64,000 nucleotides of DNA from Gigaspora margarita (Eukaryota; Glomeromycota; Glomeromycetes; Diversisporales; Gigasporaceae), in assembly GCA_009809945.1 (NCBI GenBank), contig WTPW01001158.1, positions 24,095-88,094 on the forward strand, in the 5' to 3' direction. The notes under the pieces were generated by a model. The model ran no database searches. It was not told the DNA's origin and worked only from the letters and a program-made list of their open reading frames with translations. How positions within the stretch are numbered: the first letter of the stretch is position 1; each line of letters begins with the position of its first letter. Both the position numbers and the translations under genes were made by a program. This document shows positions 22,290-33,910 of the stretch, piece after piece.

Positions 22290-22775
22290 ATCTTCTATTA
22301 GGATATTTTTGCAAAAACTAATTTCTTCATTATTGTCTTCATTTCATTATTTTTTTTTCTTGTTAACAACCTGGTACTACCTTTATTAAATCCTTAAATT
22401 TAAGTACAATTACAGAAATAATGACCTAATTACTATGGATAGGTTATCAACTTGACAACTTATTGAGTACCCAAGTAGTATTGTTTTACTGAGCTTTATT
22501 TCTCCTAGCAAGCCTGCTAGCACTGCTCCAATTAGCCACCTGTTGGTACAGATTGCAGTCCGAACATGCCACCATGTGTTTTTGAAGTATTCTTTTAGAC
22601 TTTAGTATCTCAATATATCACATAACTTCATTATTCAAATTGTAGTTCTAACTCAAGAATGAACTAGAGGTTTTGATTACAACTACTATAGCACCACAAC
22701 AGAAGGTCCGTCATTTGACATTCCAGGTCCCTGTCTCCACAGTGTTTGAGTTCCCTTTCTTATTTGGTAGAACCC
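22290..22775. other. Spacer including the body of a SINE-like unit
   Basis: AT-rich DNA to about 22500. From about 22505 to 22780 the composition is more balanced and probably forms the body of the SINE whose head is at 22780-22880 (minus strand). Confidence 0.35.
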
Positions 22776-22779
22776 ATAT

Positions 22780-22880
22780 CATAGACTTTTAAGTTTTTGC
22801 TACTACTGGAAATTGAACTAGCAACCTTCTGACTTGCATTCTCAGAGCATAACCACTTTGTTATCAACTCAGAGGACTCT
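22780..22880 (-). mobile_element. tRNA-like SINE head, minus strand
   Basis: Read on the minus strand, the block contains an A-box-like TGATAACAAAGTGGTTATGC followed about 30 bases later by a B-box-like AGTTCAATTTCC, with the spacing of a tRNA-derived polymerase III promoter. It does not fold into a convincing functional tRNA. It differs from the family at 11485 and 25350, so there are at least two SINE families here. Confidence 0.5.
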
Positions 22881-24305
22881 TTATTTTTATTATTAAAGTC
22901 ATTTGAATTCAAAATTTCTATATAATATATTTTTATCAATTATTGTTTCTTCTAACTTTTTATTATTGAAAGATTATAGTGATTATGATTTATCATTTAT
23001 ATATAATTAATCAAACAGCAATATTATAGTATGCAAATATTTTAATGCATTAAGGAATATACAGTATATACAAGGAGTTAAAAACAAGATTGAGGTTTTT
23101 TAAAAGTTTATTATTAAAATAATATAATTTTTTAAAGATGTATATATTTGAACTAGAACATTAGACTTGCACAATTTTAGAGATTTCTTATTATCCAAAC
23201 ATTAAAAAATCACTTGAAATTATATAAGTCTGAACACTCTAATTAACTATTTTTAAAAAGATTTTTTTTAAAATCACTAGCAGTAATAATTACTATTTAT
23301 ACAATCTGGTTATAAATAGATAAGTTATTTTTTTGTTTATTTTTTTTATTTATTTTTTTTAATTAGTATATAGAACTAACATTACTAATATTTATATTTG
23401 ATCTTTTTTTAGATAATATATTTGTTATTGGTTTCATCTATTTTGGTAGGGTTTTATTGCAGGCATGTTTTCAGAGTTTTTTTTTATTGTTGATCTTATC
23501 TAGTTTGGAGTCTTTTTTGCTATTAGTGCATTTCCAAGAACTTTATTATCAGTAGTATTGTCTTTTTTGATATTCTTTTATTGTTAGCATATTACTGTCA
23601 TTAGTATAATTCTATTAGAAATCTCTTTTGTTTCTGGTGCATTACTTGGGTATTGAATTTCTCAATTGTATAGCAAATTATAGCTTCTATTTTTTTGTTT
23701 TAGTGTTGTATTCATGTTGTACTAACTCTTTTCAGGTTCAGAAAAGTCATCCATTGCATCTTGCTTTTTTGGTGCATTACTAAATATGTTTATCATTAGT
23801 ACTAAGTTTGTGTGATACTATATTTGGTGCATTTTTGTTATTTTGTTCATTATGCCATGCATTAGGTTTTCATGTTGGTCTTGATTTTCATGATATTATT
23901 GGGATTTAGTAGTTAAAAAATTTAGCTATAGGGTTAGAGTCAGGGTTAGATTACATTTAGATATTTAAGTAAAAGAAACATTGTTGCTTGATTTTCTAAA
24001 ATTTAGTTCTCTATAGCTAATTTTTCTGATACTATATCCCTAATAGAATGTTTTATTTTCTGTATATTTCTTGGCAAAACATATCTCTAATATGACATGT
24101 TTTAGACATTGCCTTTTCTTGGCAAGACATATTTTTGAAAAGATGTTTTAATAATATGAAATATTACAGAAAGAATATTTTTTTGACATGACATATTTTT
24201 GATATTTCTTTCTAACAAGATCTTCTCTAATTAGAAATTTCATTTAAAAATAATCATTATATTCAATACAAAAAAAAATAAATGAGCAAGTTAGTACTAA
24301 TTGTC

Positions 24306-24745
24306 ATGGCTAAAGCTAAAATTTTAATATTTTAAGAAAAAACTTATTTGTAATAGCCTGTTACATGCTTATTTGTAACAGCCCATAAGGCCATATTAAT
24401 ATTAAAGTAGAGTTAGGTTAGAGTTAGAATCAAAATTAATACAGAATTGCGAGGGGATCATTTTTTGTTAGAAGTGCAATAGGTGTTGTCTTAGTAAAAT
24501 TTTAAGTTAGAAATAAAGGCCATTACAAATAAGCGTGTAACAGGCTGTTACCAATAACATTATCCATATTTTAATATGAAAATTTCAAAATTTTTAGGGC
24601 CTTTTGTTGAAGTTTTATTTTAGGGCTAGGTTAGAGTTTAGTTAGTTTTAATAATAAAAGAGTATAAATGAATTTTGTAGAGTTCATATTTTAAATCAAG
24701 GCCCTAATTTTCAGCTTCAGTCATTTCCAGCTTCAGCCATAAAAC
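24306..24745 (+). mobile_element. GGCTGATGC-type MITE within copy A, split by an insertion
   Basis: The ends ATGGCTAAAGCTAAAATTTT and TCATTTCCAGCTTCAGCCAT and the core with GGCTAGGTTAGAGTTTAG match the uninterrupted version at 48826-49020 and the one at 32988-33210. The 24336-24565 segment is a later insertion. Confidence 0.7.
24336..24565. mobile_element. MULE-like MITE, 230 bp, 9-bp TSD
   Basis: ATATTTTAA is found at 24327-24335 and 24566-24574. The TIRs include TAATAGCCTGTTACATGCTT at the left and (reverse complement of the right) TAACAGCCTGTTACACGCTT. The corresponding site in copy B (near 48848) is empty, which confirms the boundaries. The interior (GATCATTTTTTGTTAGAAG, GTAAAATTTTAA) resembles the element at 37327-37654, which also has a 9-bp TSD. 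A 9-bp TSD is typical of Mutator-like elements. Confidence 0.8.
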
Positions 24746-25347
24746 TTATTTATATACCATAGATTATAATGTGAATTAGAAAATTAAATCAATAGCTTAT
24801 TTTGTCATATTGAATTTATGCAAATAAAAAGTAAACAAAAAACTGTCAGTAAAATGGGTTGTCAGAAAAAGTGCATTCAATAAAACTTAGTGTTAGAAAA
24901 AAGTCAAATTTGAACTATGTTATGTAGAGAAATATTTTGTCAAAAATATGAGATGTCAGTAATAGAAGCTGTAGAAAACATGGTATGTTGAGGAAATATT
25001 CTGTCTACAAAAAGTGTGTAGATGAAATATTCTGTCAGGAATATAGTGTAGAGAAAATTAGCAGGTAGGGAACTAGCTTTCATGAAATCATACTGTAATC
25101 AAAAGGAGGGGAGCAGAGGCAATAGCTATAGCGAGCAACTTTAGGGTGAATGATGCATTATGCAAACTAGTGATCATCACTGCTGGTCATGGTTAGTAAA
25201 ATTCTTTTAAGAAATTGACTGATTTCTGACCCAAAGTATAAAGCTAATGTGGATACACATTCGATTTGGATAAGCCCCAATAAAAAATGCAAATTTTCTA
25301 TACATATAATCATTCATAATAATAAGTAGAATGTGGATTTTGTGCAC

Positions 25348-25506
25348 CCAGAAGCTCCTATTCTAGATGGTGTACCAAGGACTACAGGTGGTATACCCAA
25401 CCAATTGACGAGAAACAGTTACTGGAACACAGGTCTATTTTTCAAAATGTTGCCAGTAGGATTTGAACCCTAGACCTGCTACTTAGGGTGACAACTTAGC
25501 TAAAGC
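25348..25506 (-). mobile_element. tRNA-derived SINE, minus strand, second copy
   Basis: On the minus strand it has a B box GGGTTCAAATCC in the context AGCAGGTCTAGGGTTCAAAT, nearly identical to 11602-11613. The block to its left also aligns with the 11485 copy. Confidence 0.6.
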
Positions 25507-26165
25507 ATATTTAGGATATATGAAATTTGGGCTTTATCATTAATGGGCTTGGTGCTGCAAAAAAGTGGTAGATTGACAATTTTTCAAAAATAATTTTTTT
25601 TATACAGGTCAATTTAAAATAAAATCTGGAACATTTTTAACTTAAAACACAAAGGTAGTTATATTAATAAAATTTTGTAGTATAGCTCTTTAAAGTTTGT
25701 ATTTTCTTATAATTTATTATACACCAAGCCTATATGATTCCTCAATCTTGCGCATTAAAGCGCATACATGCATATGTTTTTGGAATCATGAGCATTTTAT
25801 CCCATCCAAATTTTATATAGGAAAATTAAGTATAAATAATTTAGGGCAGAGAGCATATTGTCGTGCGGAATTAAGGAATATGGAAGCAAATGTCTCAAAA
25901 AATTTTGAAAAGAAATGAATGAACTTAAAAGAAGAACCAGATCGGGGTAAAAATTTGAGCAATTATTCGATATTTTCTAAAATGAAAATATGAATTCCAA
26001 AAATTATAATTATATCATGCGATATCATGCGCATTTATATAGCATGAACATTAATGAGCATTCATGCGCATGTCATTATAAAATGCGCATTTTTCCCATC
26101 ACGAATCATTATACATATCTTTGATAAAAAAATAATACTTTGAGTAATTATGCATATTGATCATT
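25507..26165 (+). repeat. Dispersed repeat with a shared open frame, copy 1
   Basis: From GCTAAAGCATATTTAGGATA to AATAATACTTTGAGTAAT the sequence matches 58288-58660 and then 62640-62755. Both copies hold a frame of about 50 residues with NHEHFIPSKFYI and RAYCxAELRNMxANV (here up to the stop near 25918). I do not recognise the protein; it may be an exon of an amplified gene or chance. A separate hairpin insertion (GGGCTTGGTG ... CACCAAGCC, about 25543-25730) is present only in this copy. Confidence 0.55.
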
Positions 26166-26169
26166 ATAT

Positions 26170-26575
26170 TGATGCAACGTTTTGGGGTAGGTAATCATCA
26201 TTTTGGGTTAGCTTTGGTATTCGTTGGGAAAGAAAATTCGAAATATAATACAAAACTTTTTGTATATCGTAAGATATTGGCTGAAAAAATTTATTTAAAT
26301 AAATTTGAATAATATCGATGCAGTTTTATGCAAGTTTCTATTTAATCACTATAGGTTCGGTCTACAAATACTTTATTGAACTATATAATCATTAAACCAT
26401 GTGTTACTTCATTTAAAGCCAAAGTTGTTCTTATTAAGATCTAGAGAAGTTAAAGCGTTGCTTTTGCATTATTGTCTTTGAAATTAAGACATAACAATTT
26501 TAAAACCTATGTATGAATTTTTTTTGATAATAATATCCGCGCAATATAAAATAATATAATATTTGATGCACATTG
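26170..26575. other. AT-rich noncoding sequence
   Basis: No gene-like frame or element boundary seen. Confidence 0.4.
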
Positions 26576-26599
26576 ATTGGTTACATATTGATAATATGA

Positions 26600-27250
26600 T
26601 CTATCGACTTGACTAAGTCGACCTTTAAAAAATCAGTCAACTTAGTCTACTAAGTCGATTTTATTGACTATGACTAAATCGACTACAATCACTATCTGGG
26701 CTTTTCCGCCTACGTATGTACGGTGCAAGAAATCTAAAAACAACAATTATCCCTTATAGGAACAAAATATATTCAATGAAATTAAATACTTAAATTTATT
26801 GAAGTCGATAATTTATTTATAATGTGTAATTTGATTATAGGTTTCAGATTATGCCACATTAAAATTTATATTTCCTAATGTATCGACTTCAAGAAAGTAT
26901 TTACATGTACATTTTATTGTTGTTGATGATTTAGGATTTCGATGCATGTATTTCCTCTATAAGGATAATTGTGGTTTTTAGATTTCTTTTGCCTGTGCAA
27001 AAAATCTAAAAACCACAATGATACCTAATGAAGAAAAACGCATGCATTGAATCCTAAAATTGTTAACAACAATAAATGTGTATATAAATACTTAATTGAA
27101 GTCGATAATTTAAGATGAATTTTAATTTAAAATTAAATTAATCGCTTCAATAAATTTAAGTATTCATTTCATTGATTATATTTTGTCTCTATAAGGTGTA
27201 ATTATGGTTTTTAGATTTCTTGCACCGTACATACGTACGTACGTACAATT
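26600..27250. repeat. Nested inverted repeats with TAGATTT / AAATCTA arms
   Basis: The outer arms (about 26710-26835 and 27085-27245) share GTGCAAGAAATCTAAAAAC / GTTTTTAGATTTCTTGCAC and the GAAGTCGATAATTTA block. A second inner pair lies at about 26930-27065 (AACCACAAT against ATTGTGGTT, with GATGCATGTATTT against AAACGCATGCATTG). The left border contains degenerate GACTAAGTCGAC repeats (26600-26690). It is a foldback-type structure without coding content. Confidence 0.65.
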
Positions 27251-27326
27251 ATGCGGGTCGAATTTTCCTAATTTGAACATGGGGCTTTTCTACCTATATG
27301 TGGATGGTGCTTCTCGCGTGTGCTTA

Positions 27327-27603
27327 TTTGTGCGAGTGATACGAATCCAAAAAGGAGAAATTATTCAATCAGAGAATGATTATCCCAGATCAAGAAAAAC
27401 AACCCTCCCTCGAAAAAAGAGAAAATACAAGAAATGAGTGTTTAAACATGTCTTGGGGCACTAATTGAAAATAATGGGAATGAATATACTGATTATTTAT
27501 TTCTATAATCTCTAACCTTAACGCCCTAACCCTAAATTTTTAATTTCACGGACTAAGTTTATTTTAGTTGAATTCCTATTTTGGGTTTGTATCACTCGCA
27601 AAA
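27327..27603. mobile_element. TA-flanked TIR element upstream of the acyltransferase gene
   Basis: The left end TTTGTGCGAGTGATACGAAT pairs with the right end (reverse complement TTTTGCGAGTGATACAAACC). TA flanks both ends (27325-27326, 27604-27605). Its TIR layout and the internal GAAAATACA / GTGTTTAAA block resemble 5810-6262. It ends about 185 bp before the acyltransferase start codon and so may contribute its promoter. Confidence 0.7.
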
Positions 27604-27787
27604 TAAGTATTCCGGATGTAATTTATTCGGGTATGTTTATATCCGAATTTAAATGGATTAATCCGGATTCATGTTTTTTTTTTAAATTCTACTTGTATCC
27701 GAATTAAAAAATTCTTGAGATTCTAACTCTGTACTTATAGTACCCCGAAATTTTACATTCAATTTGATTTTTGTTTGTCATTTCAAT

Positions 27788-29178
27788 ATGCCTGTTGTAA
27801 TTAAGGAGACCCTTTACGTTAAGCCATCCAGGTCAACGAAACATGATCAAATTTCGCTTTCTATTTGTGATATTTTCGCTGAACAGTATTATCACGGGTT
27901 CATTTATTTCTTTAAAAATAATTTAAAGAAAGATAATTTTATGAATATTCAAAATCTTTTAGCATCACTTGAAGATGTGCTAAACGATTATTATCCTCTA
28001 GCTGGTACACTTAAAAATTCGTCCAATGGTAGAACTATCATCAACTGTAATGATCGTGGAGTTCAATTTATCATTGCTGAATGTTCTGACATTACAATCT
28101 ATCAACTTGAAGAGAAGGACTGGGAACATGCGGTTACTCCTCACGGATTAAGGCCACTAGCAATAATACCTAATAATATTGATCCAATTCTATTTATAAT
28201 ACAATATACTACTTTTGCTGATGGATCCGTAGCCTTTAGTTTTGCTATTCATCATCAAATTATGGATGGTTTTGGTCTTTTTACTTTTATTGAGAATTGG
28301 GGACGAAGAGCTCGTTTAGAACCGATTGACCCACCTATCCATGATCGAAGTTTGTTAAAAGCAAGGGATAACCCTCCGACATATGTTCCCTTCGAATATT
28401 TTGTAAGGAAACAGATTGAAAGCAATTTTTCAAACGCACAAATGTCTCCTGTAACTACACCTGTAACTACCAAAATTTTTCGCTTTAATCATGATGATCT
28501 TAAGAGGTTACGTGATTATTATTCTGTTGGTATTCCTAATGGAAGTTGGATTTCAACAAATGATGCACTTGTAGCACACATTTGGAGGACAGTCATTAGA
28601 GCTCGAAATATTGATTTAAATACTGAAGTATTTTGTAGTTTTTCTCTTGATGGACGTAATAGATTAAATCCACCTATTGCAAAAAGCTATTATGGAAATG
28701 TTAATTTGTAAATAGATTTAATCCTTTTATTTTATTTATTATTTTTCTTTTTTTACGCTTAAACCTAACTTTAATACTTTTTCCTTTTATTTCTATTTAG
28801 TAGAGTATGTGAAAAAATGCTTGTCTCTCAATTGATTAACGGCTCGCCATCTTCAGTAGCACTTCAAATTCGAAAGGCCGTTACAGATATGAATGATAGT
28901 CGTATTCGATCCATAATTGATTGGCTTGAACAATAACATTCAGGATTATGTACAACGATATTTTAGGATCTAATTGGTCAAAATTTCAAAAGCATAATTT
29001 AATAAATTTTGGCGATGGACCTCCGATAAAACAGAGATGTAGACGGGAATTTGCAGCGGATGGAGTATATATAATACTTGGTACAGAGGATGGAATAGAA
29101 GTTTACTTAAGTTTGCAAACTGAAAAATTGGAAATCTTGGAGCGGGATCCTGAATTTAAAAAATTTATTGTTAAATAA
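27788..29178 (+). CDS. BAHD/HXXXD-type acyltransferase, with a 3' frame break
   Basis: BAHD enzymes move acyl groups from acyl-CoA to alcohols or amines. Exon 1 (27788-28707, ATG of MPVVIKE) and exon 2 (from 28801) join in frame. The family signature HHQIMDG with the catalytic His and Asp sits at residues 155-161, and NPPIAKSYYGNV matches the typical GNPxxYxGNV-like segment. A NFGDG at 29005-29019 stands where BAHD enzymes have DFGWG. The expected full length of about 430 residues is reached only if the reading frame changes between 28930 and 28933: one frame stops at TAA 28934-28936, while the other is closed just upstream and open to 29178 (SNWSKF, then EDGIEVYLSLQ). A single missing base explains this, either an assembly error or a true mutation removing the last 80 residues. 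No signal peptide. The natural substrate cannot be told from sequence. Confidence 0.85.
28708..28800 (+). other. Intron of the acyltransferase gene with tandem TAGTAG acceptor
   Basis: The donor is TT|GTAAAT and the acceptor TTCTATTTAG|TAGAGTATG. A second AG three bases further is also usable and keeps the frame: the first choice gives NVNFRVCEKM, the second NVNLVCEKM. NAGNAG acceptors commonly give a mix of isoforms differing by one residue. Confidence 0.85.
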
Positions 29179-29179
29179 A

Positions 29180-31040
29180 TTAGCTTAGAATAACTACATA
29201 AAGGTTTTCTGCTCACTGATCGACTTTACAATTTTTTTTATTAATTTTTTTTTTATAAAAACAACTTCATGTTAATGTTCTGCGTCATTTTATAATTTAT
29301 ATCAATTATTATTAATTGATTGATTACACATAGTTAAATTGAAATTTTAATATTTTGTCAATATTATAAAATTATCTAATATACATTAACCTGGCCCGAT
29401 TAAATTAATTATTACATTATCTCAAATCCTGCGGACAAATTTCTTTATGAACAAATGCAAAATATTACATATATAAAATATTAAATGAATATGTATGTGT
29501 AAGTTACATGGATTCATATCTAAACCACGTGGTCGAAAGCCAAATGATTTACAATAATTAACTAACTATAAGATACAAGATATTATGAACAATTCAAAAT
29601 TTTTTATAAATATATATATGTGTATACTATACGTTTTTCCTTTGCTATTGGTCTACGAAGCGTCTTAGTTATACTATTACACCGAGAAAATGGCATGTGC
29701 TTACTAGTATACTTATTCTGCAAGTAATTCGTACGAGTCTAAAATATATGTCACCGTTCCGTGAATTTTCACGTACCAGATACGATCATACGGTGCTTTA
29801 CTTATAGATTTTTTCGTTAAATAAACTTGTTTAGAATTAAATTATATATATATATATATAATTAATTAATACTTTTTTTTTTAATATTTTTATTAAAAAA
29901 GTTTATTAATTTTATGTATTAAAAAATTTTTATTAATTCTTTTATATCAGTTATATAAATATAAAATTCCATTCAAACAAGTTTAATTAGAAAAATTATT
30001 TTTGCATGAAAAGAATATTACCATGATGACTTTAAAAATAAATGTCAAAAGTTGAGAGCCCATTCTCTAATTTTTCATAATTCATCGATGCATTCGTTTC
30101 AGCATGCTTGAGATTGATCCATTCTATAACTTTCTCTTCTAAATGATATAGATCAAGAACCTTTATAATCAATCGCGTTTTGGAATTTCCTTATTTATTC
30201 CACATTCTTATAAAATGAATTTTTCGTCTTCGTCAAGAAATGAAAATAATTAGAAATGAATAAAAACCTTCGATTAAATGAAAATGGATTTTGCAAAAGA
30301 ATAGAAATTGATATTTTGCACCAATGTCAGTTCACAAGTGTGCATGAGAATAAGGAATAAATTTCATTATCAAAATTATTAAGAATATCTCCATTAATTC
30401 GAACATATCGCCTATAAATATTTTTGATGCCATAGTTCAGTAGTTTCGCGAGAAAGGAATTTTAGGAAATATTTCGTAACATAACCCATAAATAGTAAGG
30501 CCGTCAGATGAGTATGACGCGTAAACTTTATGTAGGTCAGTCATTGCTGATTGTAGCAATATAGTGATCTGAAAAAATCGTAAATAACACAAAAATAAAA
30601 AATTTCAACGTAAAATTTCAATTATATATTTTTAATGCGAAATGTCAACCACATGTGCATTTTTTTTTAGAAACAATTTATTAAATAAATAAAAGCCTGC
30701 ACTATGCTACAATATTTTAAGGATTACACTCTTTTGATTTAACAGAATTGCGAATAATTGTATTTATGGTTTAATAAAGTAGTGGTGTATGCTACAAAAA
30801 TAACATTTGCGTATATAAAACTATCATTCGATACTCATAATATATCTATTATACATAAAATAATATTGCCATCTATTAAATTATTATATGATCCCATGAA
30901 AATTCGACAGAAGTTTATTTGTTGGTATAATAAATATATCAATGCAACAAAGAATTTAGAAGCACTTTAACAAGGCTCGAAATTTTTTGAGGTTATACTG
31001 CTCTAAAAAAAATCTATTTTTACCAATCGCATATATTTTA
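29180..31040. other. Long AT-rich intergenic stretch
   Basis: No gene-like frame, no TIR pair with TSD and no RNA gene seen. A TA microsatellite occurs at about 29844-29859. Confidence 0.45.
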
Positions 31041-31042
31041 CT

Positions 31043-31160
31043 CGATGAAAATCAAGATTTTTACACAAACGAAGATATTACTAAATGAAAATCAAGATTT
31101 TTACAAAATCGAAGATATTACTTAATGAAAACCAAGATCTTCACGAGATTATATTTTCGA
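31043..31160. repeat. Short tandem repeat, unit about 42 bp
   Basis: ATGAAAATCAAGATTTTTAC followed by GAAGATATTACT occurs twice and a third degraded copy (ATGAAAACCAAGATCTTCAC) follows. Confidence 0.75.
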
Positions 31161-31242
31161 TTGCTCTGCACAAAAAAAAAACAAGATCTTTATATGATTA
31201 CATATGTTTGATTGAATTATTTATTTATTTTGATATAATTAA

Positions 31243-32080
31243 TAGATAGGATTTAGGCCTAAAGACTACCAGTAGTACAGTTAGAAGAATAGGTTAAAAA
31301 TCTAGAAAAATATATATAAATATAATTTTTGTATACAAAAATCTGATTAATACTGTAGTTTAGTTTGGCAGAATTTTTTTTAATATTAATAATAAACTTG
31401 TTTAAAAAAAAATTCCTTTGTAACTGCTATTTTTTGTTGCTTCAAATGTACTATGTGTAGTACACTATAAATACTAAATTTTTTATAAATTTTTTTAATA
31501 GAATTAGTAAATTTAAATTTAAATTATATAAAAAATGTTTATAGCTTACTACATTAAAAGTTTTATTATTAGTTATATTATAAAAAATATTATTTCTACT
31601 ATAAAGGTTTGTAAGCTGTTAGTTGAAAATTATTACTATTTTAGTATTTCATATAGGTTCATTAGTTTTTTAACTATAATTTAAAAAAAATTTTATTAAA
31701 TAAATTTTGTTTAAATTTATCAGAAGTTGTTAAAAACAAACTTTTAATTCTAATTTATGAAATTTATCAATATTTAAACTAATATATTAAGAGTAATATA
31801 AGTTTAAAAATTTAAAAAATTAAACGTAATTTTTAATATAAAATTTATAAGTAAAATTTACTAGTAAAATGGCAAAAATAGCCAAGTTTCAAAGGTCTCT
31901 AAAAACTTTAAAAGACTATTTAAAGTTATGATATTTTTTTTACATAATGCGATTTACCCAAAGTATATTGCAAAAATATTTTAATAGATTTTTTATTATT
32001 AAAATTTGTCAATAATTGGCCTTAAATGGTGTCATCATGTAGTACAAAGTACTACTAGTAGTACGCCTAAATTCTATCCA
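31243..32080. mobile_element. TTAA-flanked TIR element, 838 bp
   Basis: TTAA flanks both sides (31239-31242, 32081-32084). The left end TAGATAGGATTTAGGC pairs with the right end (reverse complement TGGATAGAATTTAGGC), and both subterminal regions hold CAGTAGTAC / CTAGTAGTAC. A TTAA target is the signature of piggyBac and Kolobok elements. No transposase is present. Confidence 0.7.
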
Positions 32081-32118
32081 TTAAATAAAGAGCTATGAAA
32101 TTTAGCGCATATACGCTG

Positions 32119-32503
32119 CAGGAACACAGAAAAATATTGATATATATAGATCAATATAAATCGATATTTTTAGGCCAAATCATAGGGAAATCGATATTTT
32201 TACAATTTTTTATACAGTGTAACTACATCACTTCGTGCAAAATTAAAAGTATAATTTGGGCCAGGCAATATGAATTTGGCCAACCAAACTGTCAGCAGGT
32301 TTTGGAGATGTAGACAATCAACCAACAAAATTTCCGTTAACTTCCTGAAAAACATGAACTTAGATACTGATCACATCATTTAATGTTACACCAAATCTTA
32401 AATTCTTATTGGTAAATCATGGGCATATCGATATAAATCGATATTTTTGACCAAATCGATATAAATTTTTGCTAAATCAAATTGATATTTTTCTGGGTCC
32501 CTG
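32119..32503. mobile_element. hAT-like MITE, 385 bp
   Basis: The ends CAGGAACACAGAAAAATAT and (reverse complement of the right end) CAGGGACCCAGAAAAATAT are TIRs. The flanks ATACGCTG (32111-32118) and ATGCGCTG (32504-32511) are an 8-bp duplication with one mismatch. Both subterminal regions carry ATATCGATATAAATCGATAT-like motifs. A 72-codon frame at its left end is not meaningful. Confidence 0.75.
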
Positions 32504-32514
32504 ATGCGCTGTAG

Positions 32515-32770
32515 TGTATCCATGTGATCGGCCAATCAGATTGTAAGATCAGGTGTAATGCAAAATCGAAAAAAATAGCGATGTTTTAAAAAATCGCTTG
32601 TAGCTCATAATTTTGCTTATGAAACCTCTCTTCACGTTCTAACAAAAAAAATTCCTAACCAATTTTAGGTTAGGATCTTTTGCTAAAGCCCCTACCCAAA
32701 CCCTAACTTGACCCTGACCCTAACCCTAACCTAACAAGCTTTTATTTATTGTTTTGATACACCTGATCTA
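32515..32770. mobile_element. Candidate TIR element with CCCTAA-rich end
   Basis: GATCAGGTGTAATGCAAAAT near the left and TTTTGATACACCTGATC near the right are inverted copies. The interior contains GACCCTGACCCTAACCCTAA, which resembles telomeric sequence but is interstitial. The same left motif recurs at 33490. Confidence 0.4.
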
Positions 32771-32987
32771 TGAGATGCGTTACAACACTGTTACAATGCA
32801 CCTGCTCAAAATAATATATTTCTTAAATAAATATTTTATATAATTATATATTTGATGGAAATAAGTTTACTTTGCAGATTTTTTTTTCTATATATAATTG
32901 CACAAATTGCTGCGCATTTTTCATTTTTAAATTGCAAATTTCAACTTTTGATCTTTTTTAAGATTAGCCAGTTTGACTAAATAATTG

Positions 32988-33210
32988 TTGCAGCTGATGC
33001 TAAAAATGGCTGATGCTGAAATTTTGACCTATTTTGATACAAATTTTTTAAAAATTTTTTGGGGTAATTTTGTTGGTTTTTTTTTTAGGGTTGGGTTAGG
33101 GTTTAGGGTTAGAATTGATTATTAAAGAGTATATGTGGATTTTAGCAGGGCATATATTTTTAAATCACGTCCCCAAATTTCAGCATTAGCCATTTTCAGC
33201 ATTAGCTACG
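32988..33210. mobile_element. GGCTGATGC-type MITE, uninterrupted copy
   Basis: The ends carry tandem TIR units (CAGCTGATGC, TGGCTGATGCTGAAATTT; mirrored by ATTTCAGCATTAGCC and TTCAGCATTAGC). The core has GGGTTGGGTTAGGGTTTAGG and AAGAGTATATGTGGATTTT. It serves as the uninterrupted reference for the copies at 16712, 24306 and 48826. Confidence 0.75.
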
Positions 33211-33214
33211 GCAA

Positions 33215-33910
33215 TAATTTTTTGCTTCACCTTCTCTCAATGCTATTTTATGTTCTTTTAATGCTAATAACTGTTTTTGATATTCAAGTTTATTAATTGT
33301 TGAGTTGTTTTTAATGTTCCCTTCTGCTTGAAATTTCAAATGAATAATGAACATTTTGGAATCTTTTTGTTTTTTTTTTAGTTATTGCAATTTTTTATTT
33401 TTAATAGATTTATTTGAGCTTTACTCTAACAATGCATTTGCTAATTTTACCCAGGCCTCACTGATTCTGACCAATCAGAAAATAAGATCAGGTGTAGTAT
33501 GACAATCAAAACAACACATTTATCACAAAAACTCATCTAAGAAATCATCTTTTTTGCACAAGTAAAACCAATATTCCTTGCAAAAATTTAGTATAATGTC
33601 ACTCATAATCCTAACCAAGTTATCACATTTTAAAAAAAGGTTGCATGTATAGTTTCTGGTAGAATTTTGTAATAATGCGATGCCATAACTACAGTTTAAT
33701 ATTATAATGTTATAATTAAGTAACTGCATGACACCCAGTCATTCCAAACTGAAAAATGATGAATATTTCATTATTTGCTATACAAGGATATTTCATTTAC
33801 ATTAATTAATTGATAAGCATAAAAAGTTATTTCAAGTGTATTCTGTAGCAGAATACAATAGTTATAATAAATTTTAAAACACATAAGTATATATGCAGGC
33901 ATAAACAGTA
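33215..33910. other. Noncoding stretch
   Basis: AT-rich sequence with a fragment near 33480 that resembles 32530 (ATCAGAAAATAAGATCAGGT). No gene-like frame. Confidence 0.4.

Larger units (their letters stand above)
23283..25330 (+). repeat. Large dispersed repeat, copy A (about 2.0 kb)
   Basis: From AATAATTACTATTTATACAA to AATAATAAGTAGAATGTG the sequence is collinear with 47270-49640 (copy B) apart from indels. The internal part has an inverted section: 24000-24240 (GACATGTTTTAG, then TTTTGACATGACATA) mirrors 24840-25080 and also resembles 58030-58290. No protein is encoded. Copy A carries one extra insertion (24336-24565) and lacks two carried by copy B. Confidence 0.8.

Noticed and set aside
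32695-32740. CCCTAA-type repeats as a telomere
   Set aside because: Only a few units are present here and at 33090, 37440, 50790 and 51000. They are interstitial and lie inside or beside MITEs, so they are not chromosome ends.
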